In this document: piece after piece, positions 9,685 to 19,827 of the stretch
Numbering within the stretch: the stretch's first letter is position 1
Layout of the letters: the number at the start of each line of letters is the position of its first letter
Origin: Chara braunii
Taxonomy: Eukaryota; Streptophyta; Charophyceae; Charales; Characeae
NCBI GenBank assembly: GCA_003427395.1
Contig: BFEA01001270.1
Span: 25,251-45,685 of the forward strand
Direction of reading: 5' to 3'
Length of the DNA: 20,435 nt
The notes under the pieces: generated by a model
The model's input: the letters and a program-made list of their open reading frames with translations, nothing else
Database searches by the model: none
What the model was told of the DNA's origin: nothing
Position numbers and translations under genes: made by a program

Positions 9685-10799
9685 TCAACAAAGCTCGCCC
9701 ACTTCCTCTTTCTCCATTACCGAAAGGTCTAGGTTGTTTAATGTCGCTATAACGCGTCTCATCCCCCCGTGTGAATTCCAGTCAACCCTTTCTCCATTAG
9801 GACCCAGGATCTGTCACTTGAGGGTCCTAGAACACCGCCCTCCTATGATGTCATGGTTAAGCTTCGGGCAAAGCCTAACGAAGTGTCCCATCAAGGTGCA
9901 ATATCGACATGATTCCTTTGAAGGATCTCTCCGATCGGTTCGGCGCTCGGGTCTTGGAGCTAGAGCTTCTTGGGGTACCAACGGAGTTCGAGATACGCGG
10001 GTTTGCACCACCCGGAGGGTATCCCCTATCCTCTCCCTCTGGTTGTCCGCCCCTTCGCCTTGATCGTGCAACTCACCCGACCTCTTTTTTACTCCGTACC
10101 CGGTTATTTCTAGGACCTCAAACCCTTCGTTGTTTCGCTGACGACTCTCTGTTCCGTCTTCCCTTTCTTGGTCGAGCCAGCCTGTGAGTCTCTCCCTTAG
10201 ATTCCACAACTCACTATAGTCTTCATTTGACAAGGATTGTCCCCCTGTCTGCTGGCTCGTTCGATGGTCTGTTCCTGGCTTCTTTATTTCCTTCGCCGTA
10301 CCTACCTTGGAAGGTCGCACTCCCCCTTTTTCCCCCCCGTTTCCGCCCGTCCCCCATTCACCGGGCTTCCCAATGATGCGCTCTCGTCGCATCTCATCAT
10401 GCCACTCATCATTGTGTAGCTTATCGTCATCCTCACCCTCAATGTCCTTTATCATTTCTTCAATTACACCAGTCTTGTAAGTTGCTATCATCTGCTCCAC
10501 TTCCTTAAGTCTATGTAGGGTGTCTGCTACCTTCCTTCTCTTTGTCACTCCACCCACCCAGGTCTGTGACTCTTTCGTATTTCCGACTACGATTGGCCTC
10601 ATTCCCCGAGATTCTGCAGGGCTTCTCCCTGTATGACTCCTTTTTTTCAAAATCCCCCTCGCGTTGCCTTTGACCCCCTCGTGTTGAACCGTCGGTTGGT
10701 ATTTATGATACTGTCTTGTCCCCCCGGATTCCGACCGCCTATGTTGCCTATCCAGTCACGTTTATTTCTCCGGCCCCTTCGGTTGCTTGCGACGTCCAT
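9685..10799 (-). pseudogene. gag2: internally deleted retroelement gag with CCHC knuckle
   Basis: Gag proteins form the retroelement particle, and their CCHC zinc knuckle binds the element RNA. Reading starts at a likely ATG (10799) but shifts frame near 10650 into a frame open from 10755 to the TGA at 9816-9814. It contains a basic, coiled-coil-like segment (KVADTLHRLKEVEQ) that aligns with gag1 KISDARHKLAEIER, then a charged low-complexity stretch. Next comes a block ending VSRTPLVPQEALAP (gag1: VSRPALPPQEAVVP) and a zinc knuckle C-x2-C-x4-H-x4-C at 9909-9868. The capsid-like core of gag1 is missing: start-to-knuckle distance is about 890 nt against 1358 nt. After the TGA the same frame still matches the gag1 tail (GERVDW...GGMRR...LNNL) down to a second TGA at 9687-9685, so the first stop is a nonsense change. 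No protease or polymerase follows. Confidence 0.8.
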
Positions 10800-11319
10800 A
10801 TCGTATAAGACCTACATGCCATACAATCGAAGGAAGGAGAACTTGCTTTAGACTCTATCTCTCACAGTTTTCCTATCGCTATCTGTTCCGAAAAATGTTC
10901 CTATTTTCAAATCAACTTAATCCTTGTCCTCTCGCTTCCTTGTGCACTTTAGGGTTCTCCCTACCCTATATGTTTTCTCGCCCTCTACCTATCTTACTGC
11001 TTCGATGGTCTCTCTTACCAGTGTCACAAGGAGGCCAAACAAGCAGAACCGCTTATTCTCCCGTTTTGGACACCCACACTTTGCTCGATTCCGGTTGCCC
11101 GCTGGTTGATACCTTCTCTCGACTTCCTAGGGATTTTTCGTCACGCCTTGGCCCCTAAAAGTTACGAAACCCTTTCGGCCCCTCGAATTTCGCCGAGATG
11201 TCATCCTAGTGATTCTTGAAACAAAAACGCATACACGAGGTGCCCTCTTTCTATATTTAGCGAATCCCTTATATACTGCCGTATACACTATGTCTGCTGC
11301 ACTAGTCCGACTATCCGCG
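10800..11319. other. Spacer between gag copies, no gene
   Basis: No domain is visible. A minus-strand reading of 76 codons (11357-11127) starts at a TTG inside the gag1 tail and has no recognised feature; it could at most be a frameshifted gag1 extension. Antisense plus-strand ORFs (10787-11158, 10924-11109) look like composition artefacts. No long terminal repeat or primer-binding site was recognised. Confidence 0.5.
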
Positions 11320-12932
11320 CTAGTCTCGTTCTCGCCCCCTCGGCTGCTCCCAAACAATGTCAGCTACCGGCTCTGCTTCTACGGTAGCTATTTCCAGGTT
11401 ATTCAGGAGGATGACGGCACGTCGCATCCCTCCAGGCAAATTCCAGTTTATGCGCTCTCCCTGAAATCCGAAAATTTCTCCTTTGAGGGACCTGCTGCAT
11501 CTCCGCCTCATGATATCACGGTTGAGTTTTGGGCAGGTCCGTACGAAATGTTCAACCATTGTGCAATACCGGCATTGTTCGTTGGCCGGATCCCTCCTGC
11601 CAAACCCACGATTTGCTACAGCTGTAGGAACCACGGCCTCTTGGGGCGGGAGGGCGGGTCGGGACACTTGCGCCTGCATTACTAATAGCGCATTTTCCAC
11701 TCTTTCTATCTTGCTGTCAACCCCGTGCACTCGTTCGTGTAGGTTTTCTATCCCCTTTTTGACCTTATCCCCTATCTTCCCCGTCAAGTTTATAGCCTCC
11801 CTTTCCTTAAGCAGAGCTAATGTGTCGGTCACTACCGTCTTTTCCGCGAGGTCTGTTACCGTGCTAAGGTCCATATCCCTTGTGTACTCAAACTTACTGG
11901 TCTGCCGGTAGGCCGACAGGATCTTATCTTTGTCGAACTCGGAGAACTGCCTAAGGAAATACTTGCTCATTATTCGATCCGTTACCCCAGGGATTCGCAG
12001 TGCCACTAGAGTGAACGTCCTCAGAAAGTCATTGAAAGTAGCATAGTTTTTTCTTTGGACTGCCGCCAATTCAGCCACTTTCGTCATTTTCTCCGCCTTC
12101 ATGCACTTTCTCATCATCTCATTCTGGGTTTCCTTCCAGGATCCACTAGAAGAGACGATAGCCATAATGTCCCTTCCTAAGCTCAACGATACGTGCTGCC
12201 CTAGGTGGTCCATCTTTTCTTCCTCAGTCCATTTTAGTAAGGCTGCCAGGTTCTCATAATCTATCAGGAATTTCGTGATGTTTGCCCTCTTTGCGTCTGC
12301 GAGATACTCCTGATTCTTATTCAGCGCCCGGGTGAGGGTGGCTACTATCCTTTTAAGTCCCCCTTCAAAGCTACCCGCCTCACCGACCGCACTATTCCCC
12401 TCTCCTTCCCTGCCTTCCTTGTGCTTTTCCCCGGTTTTTGGTGTTCCCTCCGGATCAAATCAGCCTAACACCCTCTCTCTGAGACTCTAGAGTCCATCGC
12501 ATCCCTTCGTTGCTTTGGATGTGGCAGGCAGACGACTAGCGCCGTTATCCATAGCCGGCGGGGTCGTGGCCTTTTCTGCCTCTATAGCCGGGGACTCCCC
12601 ATTTTCCTTCCCCTTCTTGCTGGGTGTTCCCTTATGGCTGTTATCTTTTGCTCCGTACCTGCCTAACTGGTCCTGCGTCCCTCTCGCGATCCTTCCCCCT
12701 GGGGATCCTCTTCATTCCCGACCATCAGTTGTTCAATAAGTCTTGCCTTATATTTTGCGGCCCGCCTTTCTATTTCCGCCAATTTGTGGCGTGCATCCGA
12801 GATTTTCGTTTTCTTGGGCGTGGTTCCTCCGGAGTTCCGAGGACTCCCCTTTTTGCCGTCCCTCCCTTCCCTATTCCGTGCACCCTGACTCTCTCTGTTC
12901 TGCTGGTTGTCGTCCTGTTCTTGTGACGCCAT
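11320..12932 (-). pseudogene. gag1: retroelement gag with capsid-like and CCHC regions
   Basis: Likely start ATG at 12932 (MASQEQ). A polar segment and predicted coiled coil (KISDARHKLAEIER) run to a stop at 12665-12663. A frame change near 12690 lets reading continue to a TAG near 12490. A third frame is open from 12459 to the TAG at 11322-11320, 379 codons without interruption. That part holds a capsid-like helical region whose FNDFLRTFTLVALRIPG and DRIMSKYFLRQF phrases resemble retrotransposon gag domains, a second coiled coil (LHERVHGVDSKIERVENAL), and a zinc knuckle C-x2-C-x4-H-x4-C at 11574-11533. The conserved tail contains GERINW...GGMRR. It belongs to the same family as gag2 but is less deleted. 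A Ty3-like LTR element is likely but unproven, because no reverse transcriptase, integrase or LTR was found. It lies about 450 nt downstream of unit D on the same strand. Confidence 0.82.
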
Positions 12933-13077
12933 TTCTTTACCTAGCCTGCACATGGAAATTTTTTTTGCGAAAAATGGCCGGTTGTTCATGGCTTCCCTAG
13001 TTCCAGCCCTAAAACCCGGTTATTTTCATGCCTTTTTCTGTCTTTCATAAGTCGGGACGACACTCCTGACTTTTCTT

Positions 13078-13278
13078 TCACAGGGCACCATTTAGATTTT
13101 CTTCCGCCGGGGGACTTGCCTCCGAGGTCTGGCATTTTGTCGTCGCCCTGCCTCGGCTCTCAGGGCGGTGTCTGAGCCCAGTGGTCTTCCCCTTGAGGAT
13201 AGCCCTTTCGGCTTTCTGATACCCAAATGCCCCGACATTCCTGGCGCGGGTGGTCTTCCTAGTTCCTTCCAGCCGCAT
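13078..13278 (-). CDS. Small basic ORF of unknown function between unit D and gag1
   Basis: ATG at 13278 opens 66 codons ending near 13078. The product is rich in Arg, Lys and Thr with no hydrophobic segment and no recognised motif. It sits in the spacer between unit D and gag1 on their strand. A chance ORF is quite possible. It is listed because strand and position fit the neighbouring relics. Confidence 0.22.
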   Translation of the reverse strand: MRLEGTRKTTRARNVGAFGYQKAERAILKGKTTGLRHRPESRGRATTKCQTSEASPPAEENLNGAL

Positions 13279-13386
13279 CGTCAGGTAGGGCGGAACTCCA
13301 ACCAGTGCCCCCCCCTCTTGCTGGTGGCTACTTTCTCATCTTAATACCCATCCTTTATTTTTCCCGTCTTCCCCTGGCGCCTCCTC

Positions 13387-14196
13387 TCACGCTAGTCCCT
13401 CAGGCCTGCCCTGTTCGTCCGGTTCCTCGAATTGGTCAGCCACCCCGGCAAGGTAGTTTTCTCCCATCTGTATTTCCCTAACGATTATTGGTTTGTATTC
13501 CTCAAACGCCAAGCGAGGCAACCCGAATATCAAAATTTCAATGAGGTCAAGTAATTCCTTGGCCTGATTTCCCCAGAACGGCCCATGCCTGATCGACACA
13601 TAGTAAAACATCCCTGTTGTCTATGGCCGGAAGTGGTGGATCCAGACCAGGGTCGAATCCACCAGATCCCTTGCCCTTGCGAGGCTGCCGAACACTAGGT
13701 CCACCATGAAGCGAGGCACTCGACACCTCAGCGCTGTCATTGGGGCCTTAAATTTCCGCCAACCTCCTACCTCCACCCGGGTTCTCAGTCCCACATTCCT
13801 TCTCCCTCGCACTTACTGGCCTACTCGGTTTAGTACCCTAGTAGCCCTCTGGAAGATTGGTAACAAACCATGCCCTAGCGCCAGTTCCGTTCCTAACGTG
13901 TGCCACCCGAGTTCTGGTAGGTATATGGTTCCAGTTACCCTGAGGTCAGTATACAGATCGTCCCCTGGTCCCCTGTTAATTCTCATACCATCCCACAAAC
14001 ATTCCACCATCATGAACGCCTGGTCCCTTCCCAAGGTTACGGCTCTCCATTCGGTATCGATCTCTCGGACCCTGTAGCTTGCTGGGAGCGATACCTCCCA
14101 TCCGTCTCCGCTTTCCGTGGGGGGGGTCGGGGGTGCGTGGGCCGTCGCGACAAGCAGGCGCGTCTCATCGCATTTCGATTTAGCGGTCCCCTGCAC
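13387..14196 (-). pseudogene. Unit D of the four-member paralogous ORF family
   Basis: This is an unrecognised family. The likely original start is ATG 14168 (MRRAC), out of frame with the body because of the G/C homopolymer near 14115. The body frame is open from 14196 to the TGA at 13389-13387, with in-frame TAA (13815-13813) and TAG (13623-13621). Matches to the other units in order: WEVSLP near the N-terminus; ECLW; ELGWHTLGTELALGHG (unit B: EQGWHLFCTTLTAGQD); GGWRKFKAP (unit B: GGWKEFRPP); PRFMVDLVFG; HGPFWGN; and GENYLAGV leading to an acidic tail (FEEPDEQG). Homology continues across both stops without a frame change. About 150 nt separate it from unit C upstream, and gag1 follows about 450 nt downstream. 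Function is unknown. Confidence 0.75.
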
Positions 14197-14321
14197 AGTT
14201 TAAACAGCAAGCGAGTTTGCTTATTCCATCCATTCCCCGACCCTTACCTGGGCAATCCCTCGGTCCTTGGCTTGATGCTTCCTTTCCTCTTCTATCACCT
14301 TTCCCACTTTCCTTGGCTCTT

Positions 14322-15092
14322 TTACCGACCTGTTCCCTCTTCCGTCGGCTCATATAACCGGTACAGGTCATCCACGTACGTCATCCCCCGACTTATTTCC
14401 CGCCGGACGACGCCCCATAGAACTTCATTACTCACCACCGGGGCCCTTGGTCTAGTGGTAAATAATGCGCGCAGAATTCGCAACACCTCATACCTCTGCT
14501 CTCCGCTGAACGACCCCATTTCTAGGAAGAACCGATAGTATTCTCGGTGTACCATCGCGTCTTCGTATGTTAGACTAGCAAGGTCGGCAACCGCCTGTCT
14601 GACAAGCTCCAACCCGCCTAACCTTTCCAACAGAAAAGGCGGCAGCCTCATCCAAATGTTTTCGCTAGGCAATTCAAAATCGCCGACCCTAGCTACCCTA
14701 AGGTGTGCCGTTACATCATCAAATCCCGGATCCGCAAATTCAAACCCTGCTCTCCACACTAACTGCCATGCCCCTCCAAACATACTCATTGGATCCTTTC
14801 CTTATGCCAACCGGACTCCGAACTCCCGCCACCCGTCCTCCGACACATACAATCGCCCTTCCGCACGCATGCCCCTGCGGGTCCGGGTTCCATTCCCCAC
14901 GCTTATTTGCGCGCCACTCGACCCTCGTTACCAAGTAAGCCATATTTTCCATAAGCTCAACCCCGACCCAATCCGCCACCGAGTGCCATCCTTCGTTCAC
15001 GGCCGGCAGGCTAACTTCTACCCCACCCTCTACTTCCCTGGGTGGCTCAATGCCCAGGGGCGATCTTCAAGAAACGTCCTCCTTCGCGCCAT
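14322..15092 (-). pseudogene. Unit C of the four-member paralogous ORF family
   Basis: The start at ATG 15092 reads MARRRTFLED, then a stop in that frame. The family N-terminus (GGVEVSLP...GW...AYLVTRVEW) continues in a second frame, and near 14880 homology moves to the frame ending at 14322. There LYVSEDGW...GKDPMSMF matches unit B VLSEQGW...GQDPMWLL, crossing an in-frame TAA at 14804-14802. The C-terminal two-thirds is open (14789-14322) and carries the family signatures PPFLLERLGG and GSFSGE, followed by VRREISRGMTYVDDLYRLYE and an acidic end. It is the most decayed at its N-terminus of the four. Function is unknown; the family call rests on aligned motifs at matching spacing. Confidence 0.75.
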
Positions 15093-15213
15093 CGCGCGCT
15101 TGTCCTTGGTCTCCTTACTCCGCAGTTCGCAACGAAACCTACAACGACTAGACATCCCACTCCCTTATCTCAGTAATCCCTCGTACTTGCCTGGCCTATG
15201 GTTTTCCCAGCTC

Positions 15214-15969
15214 CTAGTCGAACCACAGTACCTCGAACAGCTTAAACACATCATCCACACAACAGGGCGTCGCTGCTACCTCCCGACGGATTATGGCATC
15301 CCTAACTTACGAGGCTACATCTAGTTGATCGTACCTGTCCAGATTGAAAATGATAAGGACTTCTCAGGCTCTATCGCCATGGAAAGGCCCGTACTTCAAC
15401 GACGTTTTGTAGAACTCCTCTGACAACCACGTGTAGTCTATGTGCACCCTTCTCATAGTGTCGGCCACTTCCGCAACGTGGTCAAAACCCCCAAACCAGT
15501 CCACTATGAACTCGGGGACCCAGATCCTCTTTCGCGAGCAAGGTGGTCTAAACTCTTTCCATCCCCCCATTACGACCTTGCTGTGGACTTCATCCCATCC
15601 CTTATTGGCAAACCTCTCACCCGCCTTCTGAGCCCTCGTTTCTGCTCCCTCCAGAAGCCACATCGGGTCTTGTCCCGCCGTAAGCGTGGTACAGAACAGA
15701 TGCCACCCTTGCTCCGACAAGACGACCGTCCCTACCGACTCCACTCTCCCTTCTGTGATGTCTTCCCATCCATCTTCCTCCCTAATGGGGTTCCAGACAC
15801 GTTCTATCCATAGGTATGACAGTTCAGGTACAATCTCAAGCCCGACCCAGTCACACGTCGTTCCTCTCCATTCATATTCCGCATGCAAGGGCATCTCTAC
15901 CCCCCCCTTAATCCGCCTTGGTTTCCATCCTTCGAACGTGCAATCCCTCAGTTGGAATTCTCGAGCCAT
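15214..15969 (-). pseudogene. Unit B of the four-member paralogous ORF family
   Basis: Start chosen at ATG 15969 (MAREFQ) because units A and C also begin Met-Ala-Arg; an in-frame Met lies 11 codons upstream at 16002. The frame is open to a TGA at 15366-15364. The same frame still matches the family beyond it, across a TAA at 15309-15307, through IIRREVA and VDDVFKLFE (unit C: VVRREIS, VDDLYRLYE), to a TAG at 15216-15214. Motifs in order: GGVEMPL; SYLWIERVW; EQGWHLF...GQDPMWLL; GGWKEFRPP; PEFIVDWFGG; YGPFHGD. It is thus one reading frame with two internal stops and no frameshift. The protein is Trp-rich with no signal peptide or membrane segment. The spacer from unit A is about 65 nt. Confidence 0.78.
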
Positions 15970-16033
15970 CGATTCCCTACCTGCACATAACCGACCACCC
16001 ATTTTCCCCGAGTAAGCCTCCCCTTCAGAAGTC

Positions 16034-16836
16034 TCAGTCCTCTATCTCGTCCCCTTCCTCATCATCACTGAAATCCCCTTCTTCGTCTGAGAACATGTCC
16101 TTCACCCCTCCAAGAAGGTTTCCCCTGCCGCCACATTCCGGTAAACTATCTGCCAATGCACCGGACTGGGAACAAAGATTTTGTCCGTGCCGAGGAGGTT
16201 TAATACCTCAGCTAATTCTTCCGCCAAGTTTCCTTCAAACGGCCCCGCTTCCACCGACAGCCTAAAGAAGTCTTGTCTAACACATTGGTACAGCCTCAGG
16301 TGCGTCATCGACCGGCATATCCGTTCCAATCTATCCCTGGTCCCAAAGACTGCATCCACCAGAAACGGGGGTAGCACGCATCTCATCGTCCTAATGGGGC
16401 GTCTCATATTTTTCCGGTCTCCGAGTTCCACTCGCACCTCCATCTTTTCCATCTCCATTTCCGCCCGCTGACATGCCGCCCATACCACTTCCCGTTCCGC
16501 TTGCTTAAACAATTGATCTGGTGCCGTGCCCAGTACTAGTCCCACTACCATTACATTTTCCATTTCCTGAGATACGTAGACCCATCCTCGAGCTTCCACC
16601 GTTCCCCGGAATTCTAGGTTCATCAGACTAGGTGAAAGTCTTGTCAGGCTGACCTTAGTCCAGATTGTCTTTATCCAGAGGAACGCGTCCTTCTCGTCCA
16701 GCATCACGGTTTCATAAGCTGGCTCTAGGTCCGTCCACGTTCCTTCCTCCGGGAGGACGACAGATACCCCTTCCCTTACATCTATGGGCATTTCCGGACC
16801 GCTAGAGTAGACAGGGGGCGACAACCATCGCGCCAT
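16034..16836 (-). CDS. Unit A, best-preserved member of the four-member ORF family
   Basis: Start ATG 16836 (MARWLSPP) is preferred over an in-frame Met at 16869 because Met-Ala-Arg is shared with units B and C. The ORF is uninterrupted to the TGA at 16104-16102, about 244 residues. Motifs in order: GVSVVLP; AFLWIKTIW; a central stretch with GTAPDQLFKQAE; a charged helix with repeated Glu-Met; MRCVLPPFLVDAVFG; EAGPFEGN; GETFLEG. A one-base shift at the G run near 16105 would append an acidic tail ending at 16036-16034 that matches the unit D tail, so a recent single-base indel (or sequencing error) is likely. No enzyme motif, zinc knuckle, signal peptide or membrane segment is seen. I do not recognise the family. 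It is the first member in transcription order. Confidence 0.7.
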
Positions 16837-16869
16837 CTTGTTTTTCCGGCGCCTATCCTGCTTCCACAT

Positions 16870-17325
16870 GAGAGCACCACACGGCCCCTCATGGTCAGAT
16901 TGCCTCCCGCCTAGATGAGAATTATTTTCAGACCCCTCCCCAGGGTCTCCTCAGCATTTCCTACCTATGTCTCAGATGTCGTTACCCCATCATACCCTCG
17001 ATCCGTCACCCCCAACCGGCATTCCTTTTTCTTGGTTCCATTTCCTTCCGACTCCTATCCAGCCCTTATCATCATGTTCTCTCACTCGTGCGGACTTAGA
17101 CCTGGAGGTGAGAATAGACTCAGAAGCTCAGTCCCCATCCAACATTCATCAGGCAACTTTACAGAGGGAGGCACAAAAAGCAAAATTCAGGCAAACGTCG
17201 CACACAGGTCGGTCATCTCCTCACCGACCTTCTCCCCGGAAATGGTCTCTCCACTGTTACTATCAGCAAAGTTTTATCCCATACCTCATGCACAGCTCAA
17301 CCGTCGCGAGCGCGGTACCCAGACT
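16870..17325. other. No gene recognised upstream of unit A
   Basis: The minus-strand frames are full of stops. The plus ORFs at 16915-17517 and 16967-17329 have pyrimidine-driven composition (Pro/Ser/Arg) without domains. No promoter or LTR signature was recognised for the minus-strand units. Confidence 0.5.
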
Positions 17326-17574
17326 CTAGTGGGGGGTCGCCCTCACCTTCTTGCCCAGAATACCCCATCCCGACTTGTCGTTCGTGTACCCACCGTTAAT
17401 CTCGGGAATCACCCCGCACATCTCGGTAGGGCCATTGGAGTCAGCCGTCCAGGCATTCACTTCCATCGGTCCGACAAGGAACAACCTTTCCCAAACCAAA
17501 TCACGAGAAGCTACTAATCGCCTCCCAGGCTCCGTCTTTGCTCGCATGCAGTGGTACTCCCTCCGCCAGTCCAC
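17326..17574 (-). CDS. Short ORF of unknown function upstream of unit A
   Basis: About 82 codons are open from a GTG at 17574, just after an in-frame TAG, to a TAG at 17326. The product includes RDLVWERLFLVGPMEVNAW and INGGYTNDKSGWGILGKK, which look more protein-like than the antisense reading. It does not align with the family motifs of units A-D and no family is recognised. There is no ATG at the 5' end, so at most it is a gene fragment. Confidence 0.2.
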   Translation of the reverse strand: MDWRREYHCMRAKTEPGRRLVASRDLVWERLFLVGPMEVNAWTADSNGPTEMCGVIPEINGGYTNDKSGWGILGKKVRATPH

Positions 17575-18577
17575 AGGCTAGGCCCCGCCTAAAGAAACGT
17601 TTCACACCCCGCCCGACAGATCAATCGAGCCGAAGCCCGTCACCGCGCGGACGAGGATGCTACTAAGCACTCGGCGTGACAAACTCCCGTTAGACAGCTC
17701 GGTGGTCTGGCCCCCGCATACGAACAAACGGCAACCTGTAAAAGAGAACGACGTTATGCAATCCGCAGTGGCTGGTGCAGACCCCTCCTTTCCTTCCAAA
17801 TGGCAGGACGCTCAAATCCCCATCATGCAATCACAAGTCCCAAGTGGGACACACATAGAACAAGTGTCTTTCCCTTGGTGCACCCAGCGCTTCCTACCCA
17901 TTGCTCACAGGTTTTCACTCAGGACAGTGTATGCCACTCACCCTCAAGCTCCATACATAGTGCCTGGTTCCTTTTCGCGAGCATCTTCAAAGGTGAGCTA
18001 GTTTTCCTTGGAGTCTAGCAACTCCCTCCATTCCCCTTATCTTCACTTCATGTGTCCGTTCATAGGGCATGATTGTTCCTTCTCGATTACCTCTTGTGTT
18101 CATATGTTGTTCCTTCAAACATTTAAGTGTAGTGCATGGAGCCCGCTGGGCTCCGAAGAAGAGGAGAGGGCATCCGTGTCGGTCGGATCGCTCCGCCGCG
18201 GGATTTTTATTGGAACCCGGACTGGCTCGGAATCCCAACCGCCTGCCAGGTAACCGGAGCCCTTCTTTCACACGAAGAGGAAGGGTCAACCTGCGGCTTG
18301 CCCAAGGCTTCCCCGGTCTGACGAACATCAGCCCGAGAGAAGGAGGACTAGAGTCACCTCCAAAGGAGATGGCTGATTGCGTATGCAACATGTATGTTAT
18401 ACCTCCAGGCCTGGCCTTGCCATGCGCCCAGCTGCCCTCAAATCTGCTTCACTCAAAGGGATAGAGACGCAAGTCCATATTCCTTATCTTCACTTATGTA
18501 CATGGTCATGCGTCAGGCGCCCCCCTCGAGATCGTCAGGGTCAGTTTAACCCATAGCCGACACCTCCACCATTTTTG
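17575..18577. other. No supportable gene
   Basis: Overlapping ORFs on both strands (for example 17987-18391 minus and 18069-18464 plus) lack domains. A short phrase around TTATCTTCACTT recurs at about 18038 and 18484. A perfect 6-bp hairpin GAGCCC/GGGCTC lies at 18138-18152. Confidence 0.5.
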
Positions 18578-19734
18578 TAGGGGCCGTACCCTGAAGGACT
18601 TTCGAGCCTGAGTCGACCCCACTGCGGGTCCCATTTGGCTCGACCCGCCCACGCTCACGCTCAGGGCACGGGTCGTTCGTCCCAGGGGCATCCCCACCAA
18701 GTGCTTTGAGATAGATGGGGATGGGTCTTTTGCGAGAGGGCTTTACATAGGGGGATGTAGCTCCACTCTCGCGTCAAGATGGTAGCTCTTTGGTCACTCG
18801 TGGTGTTTTCTTGATTCGATTAGTCTGGCCAGGCAATTGCTCCTTCCAATACCCAAGCAGTCCAGGGAGTTTATTGAAGGTTTGTCTTCTTATCGTGCGC
18901 AGGCCAAGCGTCATCCATTGGGCCACGCACCTTTTCACTAAGTCTAGTGGCTCAAGACAGCCCCTACGGCATCCTTGGGGTGGGGTGGCATCGCCCAGAC
19001 CTCTAGCCGCTATATTTTTTTTTGCTTGAGCCACCAACATTGCATTCACCTATCCAAGACTGCCCTTAGTCCTTCCGGGCTTGCATTGCATTCAAGAGAG
19101 TCATTGCATTCAATCATCACACAAGCCCCATCCAGGCGTCTACCATCCATCCAAGTATCCAACCGTCAAACCCTTCCTGCATTCACAGTTTTATGCGAGG
19201 TCTAAGTCCTTCCCTTATCCAGTTTTTCCGGAGGATCCAGTCCCGCTCATCACCCATCCCAAGCTACTCACCTGCACAGCACCATACGAAGCATGGACCA
19301 AATGCAATCCTCATTGGGGTCAACGCACCGCCCCTCCCACAAGCCTAAGTTCCCTTTGCCCTTGATGATCCTTTGGTTATCTTTCCCTCCATTCAAGCAA
19401 GCCACGCCTTTCCCTTAGTCATGCAGTCGGGGAGGATGGTTGAGTCAAACTGACCTCGTTACAAAAACAGCACTCCTTTCCGCTTTCTCAGATGCCCCCA
19501 ACAGTCTGGTGTCTTTCCTTCTTGGTGGCGCAAGGGACCGGCAATCCTCCCCTCGCCCTCGCTTTCCACCAAGTGAGGATCAAGTTCCTTGTCGTTCGTT
19601 CCCTGGCAATGTAACAGCTGAGGGTAGAGGTTAGTCACGTGCCATGGAGGGGAAGTGGAGAGGGGAGAGCTTAGGAGTCAAAGGTCTTGGGGAAAAGAAG
19701 GGAGGGGAAAGAGAGAAAGAGAGAGGGGGAGGGT

Positions 19735-19822
<88 letters not shown>
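18578..19822 (-). repeat. Right arm of long inverted repeat
   Basis: This is the reverse-complement partner of 1-1195, collinear over its length with the anchors at 18596-18630, 18834-18850 and 19441-19457. A GTGCGTGGCC...GATGAC...GCCT block also matches (left 842-876, right 18895-18931). The inner end is near 18578, and the outer end enters (GA)n. The splice-donor-like GCAGGTGAGT of the left arm is kept here on the minus strand at about 19276-19267. Indels between the arms include extra sequence near 19030-19200. No gene was recognised. Confidence 0.88.
19737..19822. repeat. (GA)n microsatellite
   Basis: Uninterrupted GA units at the outer edge of the right arm, with more irregular purine-rich sequence on both sides. 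ORFs across it on both strands are artefacts of the repeat. Confidence 0.98.

Positions 19823-19827
<5 letters not shown>

Noticed and set aside
9536-10063. 175-codon plus-strand ORF
   Set aside because: It is antisense to gag2, whose minus-strand frame has clear motifs; the composition is pyrimidine-driven.
14444-14475. tRNA-like phrase (GGTCTAGTGGTA) on the plus strand
   Set aside because: No T-arm GGTTCGA-type sequence or acceptor pairing follows at tRNA distance, and it lies inside unit C on the opposite strand.
14656-15324. 222-codon plus-strand ORF, the longest plus-strand ORF over units B and C
   Set aside because: It is antisense to units B and C, which align with two other paralogues on the minus strand; no domain is visible in the plus reading.
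9685-16836. Alternative genetic code explaining the in-frame stops
   Set aside because: TAA, TAG and TGA all occur and frameshifts are also present, so decay is the simpler explanation.
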